Shown: in pieces, positions 6,532 through 11,779 of the stretch
How positions within the stretch are numbered: the stretch's first letter is position 1
Layout: every line of letters begins with the position of its first letter
Assembly (NCBI GenBank): GCA_048498315.1
Contig: JBEHYF010000167.1
Coordinates: forward strand, 1 to 11,779
Reading direction: 5' to 3'
Length of the DNA stretch: 11,779 nucleotides
From: Actinoallomurus sp048498315
GTDB lineage: Bacteria > Actinomycetota > Actinomycetes > Streptosporangiales > Streptosporangiaceae
Notes under the pieces: model-generated
Told to the model about the DNA's origin: nothing
The model's input: the letters and a program-made list of their open reading frames with translations, nothing else
The model's database searches: none
Position numbers and translations under genes: made by a program

Positions 6532-7845
6532 ATGCGATCGAGGAGTCTCTGGGCCGCCGCGGTGACCGCGGGCCTGCTCGCCGGTGCGTCCGCCTGCGGC
6601 GGGAGCGACGGGAAGAAATCCGGCGCCTCCACCGGCGGCCAGGAACTCAAGGGCGTCACGATCGAGGTGGCGGCCAAGTGGACCGGGCCGGAGCAGGCCA
6701 ACTTCCAGAAAGTGCTGACGGCGTTCGAGAAGAAGACCGGCGCGAAGGTGAACTACGCCTCCACCGGCGAGAACACCGACGCCTACCTCGGGCCGCGCAT
6801 CGCCGCCAAGACGCCGCCGGACGTGGCGATCCTGCCGCAGCCCGGCCTCATGAAGCAGTACGCGGAAAAGGGCGAGCTCAAGCCGCTCACCCCCGACGTC
6901 ACCCAGGCGATCACCGCGAACTACACCCCGTACTGGAAGGACCTGGGGTCGGTCGGCGGCAAGACGTACGGGGTACTGGTGAAGGCCGCCTATAAGTCGA
7001 TCATCTGGTACCGGCCGAAGGCGCTGGACGATGCCGGCGTACAGCCGCCGGCCGACTGGCCGAGCTTCGTCAAGGCCGCCCAGACGCTGTCGGATGCCGG
7101 GTCGACCCCGTTCGAGCTGGCGGCCGGCTCCGGTGACTCCTGGACGCTCACCGACTGGTTCGAGAACGTCTACCTCAGCCAGGCCGGCCCCGACATGTAC
7201 GACAAGCTCACCAAGCACGAGATCAAGTGGACCGACCCGTCGGTGACCAAGGCTCTGCAGACGCTGGCCCAGATCTGGGGCAAGCCGAACTGGATCGCCG
7301 GCGGCACCGCGGGCGCGCTGCAGCAGAAGTTCGACGGCTCGGTCACCGACACCTTCGGCAAGAACAAGGCCGCGATGGTGTACGGCGGCGACTTCGCTGC
7401 GGCCAACGTCGGCACCACCAACGCCAAGATCGGCACCGACGCGAAGGTGTTCGCCTTCCCGAAGGCGGGCGCCACGACCCCCGCGATCCTGGGCGGCGAC
7501 ATCGCGGTGGCGCTGAAGGACTCCAAGGGCGCGATGGCGCTGATGAGGTACCTGGCCACGCCGGAGGCCGGAGAGGTGTGGGCCAAGGGCGGCGGCTACA
7601 TCTCCCCGGACAAGAACGTGCCGGCCAGCGCCTACCCCGACGCTCTCACCCAGCAGCTCGTGCAGCAGATGCAGGCGGCCGGCGACTCGGCCCGCTACGA
7701 CATGTCCGACCAGGCGCCCGCCGCGTTCGGCGCCACGCCGGGTCAGGGCGAGTGGGAGGACCTGCGGGCGCTCGTGAAGAACCCCTCCGACATCAAGGGC
7801 GTGCAGGCCAAGCTCGAGGCCGACGCCGCCAAGGACTACAAGTGA
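6532..7845 (+). CDS. carbohydrate ABC transporter solute-binding lipoprotein, alpha-glucoside (AglE)-like
   Basis: An intact 437-aa extracytoplasmic binding protein of the COG1653 sugar family. A lipoprotein signal peptide (MRSRSLW, hydrophobic AAAVTAGLLAGASA, Cys22) is followed by a Gly/Ser/Lys linker and the two-lobed fold starting at GVTIEVAAKWTGPEQANF. The stretch TAGALQQKFDGSVTDTFGKN and the AAMVYGGDFAAAN segment resemble AglE-type alpha-glucoside binders; this is family resemblance, not proof of substrate. The ATG at 6532 is preferred because AAAGGA (6517-6522) lies 9 nt upstream and the signal peptide begins here; an upstream in-frame ATG at 6451 would bury the signal peptide. The gene is followed after 10 bp by its first permease gene, giving the usual binding protein-permease-permease order. 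It may be the functional replacement for the broken paralogue upstream. Confidence 0.92.
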   Translation: MRSRSLWAAAVTAGLLAGASACGGSDGKKSGASTGGQELKGVTIEVAAKWTGPEQANFQKVLTAFEKKTGAKVNYASTGENTDAYLGPRIAAKTPPDVAILPQPGLMKQYAEKGELKPLTPDVTQAITANYTPYWKDLGSVGGKTYGVLVKAAYKSIIWYRPKALDDAGVQPPADWPSFVKAAQTLSDAGSTPFELAAGSGDSWTLTDWFENVYLSQAGPDMYDKLTKHEIKWTDPSVTKALQTLAQIWGKPNWIAGGTAGALQQKFDGSVTDTFGKNKAAMVYGGDFAAANVGTTNAKIGTDAKVFAFPKAGATTPAILGGDIAVALKDSKGAMALMRYLATPEAGEVWAKGGGYISPDKNVPASAYPDALTQQLVQQMQAAGDSARYDMSDQAPAAFGATPGQGEWEDLRALVKNPSDIKGVQAKLEADAAKDYK

Positions 7846-7855
7846 GGGTCGTCCG

Positions 7856-9223
7856 ATGACGGTCTCCGAAGGCGCGATGGCCTCGCCGCGCCTGGACGGC
7901 GGCGAGGCCGGGGACGGCGCGCCCGAGGTCACCGGCTCCGGCCGGCTCGGGCCTCCGTCATGGCTGGCGATCGGGTTCCTGCTCCCCGGGATGGTGATCC
8001 TGGGCGCGCTGGTCGTCTACCCGATCATCTACACCGCCATCCGCAGCTTCTTCGACGCGTCGGGCAAGAAGATGGTCGGGTTGCACAACTACACGGCCAT
8101 CTTCACCGACCACGACAGCCTGCTGGCGCTGCGCAACACCGCGATCTGGGTGGTCGTGGCGCCGACGGTGGTGACGATCCTGGGCCTGCTGTTCGCGGTG
8201 CTGACCGAGCGGATCCGCTGGTCGACCGCGTTCAAGATGGTGGTCTTCATGCCGATGGCCGTGTCGTTCCTGGCCTCCGGCGTGATCTTCCGCCTGGTGT
8301 ACGAACAGGACCCGTCGGTCGGAGTCGCCAACGCGGTGATCACCTCCGTCCACGACATCTTCGAGCACGGGTCTCGCTACCCGGGCGCGGACGTGCGGCA
8401 GACGGGCACGAGCCCCGACGCCCAGCAGGCCGGCGCGGTGGTGACGACGCAGCCGGTCCAGGTCGGGCAGGTGGCCATGCTGCCGCTGGTCGGCGTCCAG
8501 CCGGAGTACCTGCCCAAGAAGATCACCCCGGCCAAGGCCCCTGCGGCCACCGCCCGGGGCATCTCCGGCCTGGTCTGGTTCGACTTCACCAAGGGCGGCG
8601 GCGGCACGCAGAACGCACCCGACCCGACCGAGGCCGGCCTGTCCGGCATGAAGGTGCAGGCGGTGCGGGACGGCAAGGTCGTCGCCTCCACCACCAGCCG
8701 CGCCGACGGCTCGTTCACCTTCACGAAGCTGGCGCCCGGCGCGTACACGATCAAGCTGCCGAAGGGCAACTTCACGGCGGCGTTCGGCGGCGTCGACTGG
8801 CTCGGCCAGACACTGATCACCCCCGCGATCATCGCGTCCTACCTGTGGGTGTGGGCCGGGTTCGCGATGGTGCTGATCGCCGCCGGCCTGGCCGCCATCC
8901 CGCGCGACGCGCTGGAGGCGGCCCGGGTCGACGGGGCCACCGAGTGGCAGGTGTTCCGGCGGGTGACGATCCCGCTGCTCGCGCCGGTCCTCACGGTCGT
9001 GTTCGTGACGCTGCTGATCTACGCGCTGAAGGTCTTCGACCTGGTGTTCATCATCGGCGGCGGCGACCCGAACGCCAGCGTGCTGGCGGTGCGGATGTGG
9101 ACCGAATCGTTCGGCGGCGGCAATGACCAGGGGGCGGGCAGCGCGGTGGCGATCCTGCTGTTCCTGCTGGTCGTCCCGGCGATGCTGTTCAACCTGCGGC
9201 GCTTCAGGCAGGAGAATCGATGA
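7856..9223 (+). CDS. sugar ABC transporter permease (AglF/MalF-like) with an inserted Ig-like extracytoplasmic domain
   Basis: A 455-aa inner-membrane permease of the binding-protein-dependent family. TM1 is at about 34-62, TM2 92-117, TM3 124-149, TM4 322-348, TM5 372-400 and TM6 428-447. The EAA loop EAARVDGATEWQVF (354-367), which contacts the ATPase, sits between TM4 and TM5. The family is normally near 300 aa; the excess is residues 152-318 between TM3 and TM4, outside the membrane. Inside it, residues 235-305 (GISGLVWFDF ... GLSGMKVQAV ... TTSRADGSFTF ... LAPGAYTIKLP) have the hallmarks of an SdrD-B/CNA-B or carboxypeptidase-regulatory-like beta-sandwich. The sequence on either side (VYEQDPSVGVANA and GVDWLGQ) is ordinary permease, and the frame is continuous. 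The ATG follows GAGGGT by 6 nt, 10 bp after the binding-protein stop. Its stop overlaps the next start (ATGA). Confidence 0.92.
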   Translation: MTVSEGAMASPRLDGGEAGDGAPEVTGSGRLGPPSWLAIGFLLPGMVILGALVVYPIIYTAIRSFFDASGKKMVGLHNYTAIFTDHDSLLALRNTAIWVVVAPTVVTILGLLFAVLTERIRWSTAFKMVVFMPMAVSFLASGVIFRLVYEQDPSVGVANAVITSVHDIFEHGSRYPGADVRQTGTSPDAQQAGAVVTTQPVQVGQVAMLPLVGVQPEYLPKKITPAKAPAATARGISGLVWFDFTKGGGGTQNAPDPTEAGLSGMKVQAVRDGKVVASTTSRADGSFTFTKLAPGAYTIKLPKGNFTAAFGGVDWLGQTLITPAIIASYLWVWAGFAMVLIAAGLAAIPRDALEAARVDGATEWQVFRRVTIPLLAPVLTVVFVTLLIYALKVFDLVFIIGGGDPNASVLAVRMWTESFGGGNDQGAGSAVAILLFLLVVPAMLFNLRRFRQENR

Positions 9224-10128
9224 GTACCGAAACCCTGACGGCCGACGCCGCCCGGTCGGTCTACGGCGGGGCACCCCGTCGCAGCCTGGCCTCACGCATC
9301 GTCTCCCGCGTCGGCGGCGGCGTGGTGCAGGTCGTGCTGATCCTGGTCGCGGTGGTGTGGCTGGTGCCCACCCTGGGGCTGTTCGTGGCCTCGCTGCGCT
9401 CGCAGCAGGACAACAACGCCTCCGGCTGGTGGCACGTGTTCGCCGCGCCGTCCCAGCTCACGCTCAAGGCCTACGGCGACCTGCTGTCCAAGCCGGACTT
9501 CGTGGCCTCGTTCTGGAACACGGTCAAGATCTCGGTGCCCGCGACGGTGCTGGTCGTGGCGATCGCGGCGCTCGCGGCGTACGCGTTCGCCTGGCTGGAG
9601 TTCCCCGGCCGCGACTGGCTGTTCCTCGTCGTGGTGGCGCTGCTGGTCGTGCCGGTGCAGGTGGGCCTGGTCCCGGTGGCGAAGCTGTACGGGGCACTGG
9701 GGATCTTCGGGACCATCCCGAGCGTCGTCGCCTTCCACGTGGCGTACGGGCTGCCGTTCGCGATCTTCCTGCTGCGCAACTTCTTCGCGGGCATTCCGCG
9801 GGACCTGCTGGAGGCGGCGCGGATGGACGGCGGCCGGGAGTGGACGATCTTCGTCAAGGTGATCTTCCCGCTCGGCGGGCCGGCCATCGCCTCCCTGGCG
9901 ATCTTCCAGTTCCTGTGGGTCTGGAACGACATGCTCGTCGCGCTGGTGTTCGCCAATACCGGGTCCCAGCCGATGACCAAGTGGCTGCAGTCACAGATGC
10001 GGCAGTTCACCGGGAACATCGACGTCCTCGCGCCGGGCGCGTTCCTGTCCCTCGTCGTGCCGCTGGTGGTGTTCTTCGCCTTCCAGCGCTACTTCGTCCA
10101 GGGCGTGCTCGCCGGCTCGGTCAAGTAG
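9220..10128 (+). CDS. sugar ABC transporter permease (AglG/MalG-like)
   Basis: A 302-aa second permease of the importer, of normal family length. Six hydrophobic segments are visible: about 34-58, 103-125, 131-152, 165-185, 221-245 and 270-289. The EAA loop EAARMDGGREWTIFVKV (198-214) marks the ATPase contact. TLKAYGDLL and FWNTVKIS before TM2 are typical of the MalG-type half. The ATG overlaps the stop of the preceding permease by 4 bp (ATGA), and GGAGAA lies 3 nt upstream, so the two halves are translationally coupled. It would form the transmembrane heterodimer with the preceding gene, receive sugar from the upstream lipoprotein, and be driven by an MsmK-type ATPase, probably the one at 11280. 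No enzyme gene follows; the operon ends convergently against the PadR gene. Confidence 0.95.
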   Translation: MSTETLTADAARSVYGGAPRRSLASRIVSRVGGGVVQVVLILVAVVWLVPTLGLFVASLRSQQDNNASGWWHVFAAPSQLTLKAYGDLLSKPDFVASFWNTVKISVPATVLVVAIAALAAYAFAWLEFPGRDWLFLVVVALLVVPVQVGLVPVAKLYGALGIFGTIPSVVAFHVAYGLPFAIFLLRNFFAGIPRDLLEAARMDGGREWTIFVKVIFPLGGPAIASLAIFQFLWVWNDMLVALVFANTGSQPMTKWLQSQMRQFTGNIDVLAPGAFLSLVVPLVVFFAFQRYFVQGVLAGSVK

Positions 10129-10167
10129 TCCAGTGGCTCCCCGCCGGGTGCCGCGCGATGGCAGGTC

Positions 10168-10201
10168 GCCGGTGCCCGGTGGGGTCTCCCGGCACACCGG
10201 C
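10168..10201. terminator. hairpin-rich spacer between convergent permease and PadR genes
   Basis: GCCGG-TGCC (10168-10176) can pair with GGCA ... CCGGC (10191-10201) with a 2-nt bulge. Nearby are CCCGGG-5 nt-CCCGGG (10207-10223), CCGGCG-6 nt-CGCCGG (10239-10256) and a perfect CGGTGCGCACCG (10302-10313). The 246-bp gap 10129-10374 holds no gene I can support and is suited to two-way termination. Confidence 0.4.
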
Positions 10202-10374
10202 CACGGCCCGGGAACGCCCCGGGACGTGCGGGCGAGGTCCGGCGCGGATCCGCCGGCTCAGGACGCGCGGTACGCGCCGACGGCTTCGGGACGGGGCGGG
10301 CCGGTGCGCACCGACCGCTTCGGCGCGGGGCCGCGGCGCGGCTCGCGGCCCTGGCACGGGCGGCGGGTGGTGTC

Positions 10375-10881
10375 TCAGGTGAGTTCGGACTGGCAGTGCT
10401 CGAGCCAGTCGAGGTCGGCTTGCAGGTGCAGGCGGGCGCCTTCGATGAGCAGGAGGGCGATCTTGTTGTCGGGATCGGTGGCGGCGGCGAGCTCCGACAG
10501 CCCGCGCATGAGGTTCAGCAGATGACGCCGCTGCTTGTTGATCAGCGTCATGCGGTCGGCCGCGCCGGCCATCGGGGCCAGCGCGAGCTTGACGAAGAAG
10601 TCGTCGCGCAGGCGGGCGCCGTCGCTCTGCTCCTCGACCCAGGCGGCCAGGGCCTCGCGGCCCGCGGGCGTCAGCTCGTAGACCTTCTTGTTGGGGCGGC
10701 TCGTCTGCTCGACGTCCTGGCTGCGGACCAGGCCGTCCTTCTCCAGGCGGCTGAGGGTGACGTAGATCTGCCCGATGTTCGGGGAGGGGTACGCGCGCCC
10801 GAAGATCTGCTCCAGCGCCTGCTTGAGCTCATAGCCATGAGCAGGCTCTTTGGCCAGCAGCGCCAGCAACACCGGCCGCAC
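10375..10881 (-). CDS. PadR-family transcriptional repressor
   Basis: A 168-aa regulator. Residues 1-85 form the PadR winged helix: VLLALLAKEPAHGYELKQAL, IGQIYVTLSRLEKDGLV as recognition helix region, then the wing ending in KKVYELTPAGREALAAW. Residues about 92-166 are a helical dimerisation domain of the Vir_act_alpha_C type. The start is GTG (10879-10881) with a stop codon directly upstream in frame, so no longer form exists; a purine-rich GGAGAGGGGG lies just before. The gene is divergent from the promoter at 10975, which contains an inverted repeat, so autoregulation and control of the ATPase transcript are likely. PadR proteins usually sense small aromatic or hydrophobic ligands and often control exporters; a sugar-importer association is less usual, and the exporter at 1689-4772 is another possible target. 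Confidence 0.92.
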   Translation of the reverse strand: MRPVLLALLAKEPAHGYELKQALEQIFGRAYPSPNIGQIYVTLSRLEKDGLVRSQDVEQTSRPNKKVYELTPAGREALAAWVEEQSDGARLRDDFFVKLALAPMAGAADRMTLINKQRRHLLNLMRGLSELAAATDPDNKIALLLIEGARLHLQADLDWLEHCQSELT

Positions 10882-10972
10882 CTATGGCCACCCCCTCTCC
10901 GGGCTCCCTGTCAGGTCCGCCGAGCCGAGATCCGCCCTCAAGCGTAAGCCAGATTCGCAATTCGGATCCTTC

Positions 10973-10997
10973 TATTGACCCATAGATAACGTCAATA
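10973..10997. promoter_or_regulatory. inverted repeat TATTGAC-N11-GTCAATA, candidate PadR operator
   Basis: Seven-base arms (10973-10979 and 10991-10997) pair perfectly around an 11-bp spacer. They cover the -35 and most of the promoter spacer at 10975, so a bound dimer would block RNA polymerase. The site is about 90 bp upstream of the PadR start. The arms are not conserved in the otherwise similar promoter at 4853, so this element is specific to this promoter. Confidence 0.45.
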
Positions 10998-11013
10998 TAT
11001 AACGAGCATGTAC
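10975..11013 (+). promoter_or_regulatory. near-consensus promoter upstream of the importer ATPase
   Basis: TTGACC (10975-10980), a 17-nt spacer and TATAAC (10998-11003, 5 of 6 matches) form the best sigma-70-type promoter in the window. The transcription start should fall near 11010. GCATGTAC (11006-11013) follows, and ATGTACAT (11008-11015) is a perfect palindrome. The 39 bp align without gaps to the promoter at 4853-4891. No protein-coding gene that I trust starts before 11280. Confidence 0.75.
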
Positions 11014-11279
11014 ATCTCCCACGATGCCGGGAAGGAGCCGACATGAGGCGCTCGACCAGCAGCTTCCCGGCGGCCGTCCAGGACGGTGCCGCGGACTCCA
11101 GGCATTCCGTCGGCGGACGGCCAGATCTCCCGGGCCGAGTTCACGTGCGACGCCCCCGCGGACCGGCCCCGGTACCAGGCGTACACCGCCACCCCACGAC
11201 ATGACACACCCCGGGTCACGGGTCACCACCTGTTCACGAGCTCGATCCGCGATCCGCTCGAACGAAGGAGAACGCCGAC
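11014..11279 (+). other. long leader before the ATPase gene
   Basis: About 266 nt separate the predicted start site from the ATPase ATG. It contains a 12-codon ORF (11008-11046) whose stop overlaps the ATG of the 53-codon ORF at 11043, a perfect tandem GGGTCAC pair (11213-11226), and a CGAGC/GCTCG inverted repeat (11237-11241 and 11256-11260) just before the AAGGAG site (11265-11270). The gene-free stretch between PadR and the ATPase is 398 bp in total. I recognise no riboswitch. Confidence 0.4.
11043..11204 (+). CDS. possible 53-aa leader or remnant ORF
   Basis: The ATG at 11043 has an excellent AAGGAG (11032-11037) 5 nt upstream and follows the strongest promoter in the window by about 33 nt, which argues that ribosomes start here. 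The predicted protein (MRRSTSSFPAAVQDGAADS..., ending VHRHPTT) is rich in Arg, Pro and His and looks like no family I know. An overlapping frame (11086 onward) reads more like protein (ADGQISRAEFTCDAPADRP), so this may be the start of a decayed, frameshifted gene. No signal peptide or membrane segment is seen. It could also be a regulatory leader peptide. Confidence 0.25.
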   Translation: MRRSTSSFPAAVQDGAADSRHSVGGRPDLPGRVHVRRPRGPAPVPGVHRHPTT

Positions 11280-11779
11280 ATGGCCGCGATCACGCTGGAT
11301 CGCATCGACAAGACCTACCCGGCCGGCAACAAGGCCGTTGACTCCCTCAGCCTGGACATCGCGGACGGGGAGTTCATGGTGCTGGTCGGCCCCTCCGGCT
11401 GTGGCAAGTCCACCGCGCTGCGGATGATCGCCGGCCTGGAGGAGATCACCGGCGGCGTGCTGCGCATCGGAGACCGGATCATGAACCGTACGCCCGCCCG
11501 TGACCGCGACGTCGCGATGGTCTTCCAGAGCTACGCCCTCTACCCGCACCTGTCGGTCCGGCAGAACATCGGCTTCGGCCTGACGCTGCGCAAGGTGCCC
11601 AAGGACGAGATCCGCCGCCGGGTCGACGAGGTGGCCGAGATCCTGGGCCTGACCGAGTATCTCGACCGGAAGCCGCGCAACCTGTCCGGTGGTCAGCGGC
11701 AGCGTGTGGCGATGGGCCGGGCGATCGTGCGCGAGCCGCAGGCGTTCTTGATGGACGAGCCGCTGTCGAACCTGGACGC
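11280..11779 (+). CDS. sugar ABC importer ATP-binding protein, MsmK/UgpC/MalK type (3'-truncated by window end)
   Basis: The first 166 residues of an importer ATPase are present. Motifs seen: Walker A GPSGCGKST (37-45), Q-loop VFQSYALYPH with Gln83, signature LSGGQRQRVAMGRAIV (135-150) and Walker B AFLMDEP with Glu160, followed by LSNLDA at the window edge. These are the signatures of the carbohydrate-uptake CUT1 subfamily; the C-terminal regulatory TOBE region lies beyond the window. The ATG at 11280 has AAGGAG 9 nt upstream. In actinomycetes one MsmK-type ATPase often serves several sugar importers, so it may energise the permeases at 7856-10128 and others. It has its own promoter (10975), separated from the permeases by the PadR gene. 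The family is usually about 360-390 aa. Confidence 0.95.
   Translation, partial: MAAITLDRIDKTYPAGNKAVDSLSLDIADGEFMVLVGPSGCGKSTALRMIAGLEEITGGVLRIGDRIMNRTPARDRDVAMVFQSYALYPHLSVRQNIGFGLTLRKVPKDEIRRRVDEVAEILGLTEYLDRKPRNLSGGQRQRVAMGRAIVREPQAFLMDEPLSNLD

Noticed and set aside
10133..10525. Plus-strand frame between the permease and PadR genes.
   Set aside because: It has poor composition and no ribosome site, and its second half is antisense to the PadR gene; the spacer is better read as a terminator region.

Overview
The window is very GC-rich with strong third-position G/C bias and frequent GTG starts. It carries WXG100-type secretion genes and lipoprotein ABC binding proteins, so it reads as an actinomycete chromosome. 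The WXG100/lytic-transglycosylase pair and the sugar-uptake layout suggest a Streptosporangiales-like organism (Actinomadura, Nonomuraea and relatives), but that is inference. No tRNA, rRNA, CRISPR array, transposase or phage module is visible.

Left third, minus strand: a two-gene unit (113-aa helical type VII secretion-associated protein, then a 323-aa protein joining a WXG100-like N-terminus to an SLT lytic-transglycosylase domain). A 238-bp spacer with a perfect 22-bp palindrome follows, then a LolD/MacB-type exporter operon (ATPase 4002-4772, two-domain FtsX-like permease 1689-3992).

Middle and right, plus strand: a carbohydrate ABC importer locus. It opens with a clear promoter (4853-4881) and a solute-binding lipoprotein gene (5036-6375) that is broken. 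A 68-bp insertion, including a 23-bp duplication centred on a large palindrome, shifts the frame; removing exactly 68 bp restores a 423-aa protein. A second, intact binding lipoprotein (6532-7845) and two overlapping permease genes (7856-9223, 9220-10128) resemble alpha-glucoside AglE-AglF-AglG systems. The first permease has about 165 extra residues, including a predicted Ig-like/CNA-B-type beta domain, between its third and fourth membrane helices. A PadR-family repressor (10375-10881, minus) lies between these and a separately promoted MsmK/UgpC-type ATPase (11280 to window end), the probable energy source for the importer.

The least expected observations are: (1) the palindrome-associated 68-bp insertion; (2) two promoters 6 kb apart, before the broken binding protein and before the ATPase, that align without gaps over 39 bp and share ATAAC-N2-GCATGTAC, suggesting common control; (3) the permease with an extracytoplasmic beta-sandwich insertion; and (4) a 266-nt leader before the ATPase with two small overlapping ORFs. 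No wholly new system is proven here; the evidence supports an unusual sugar-uptake locus.
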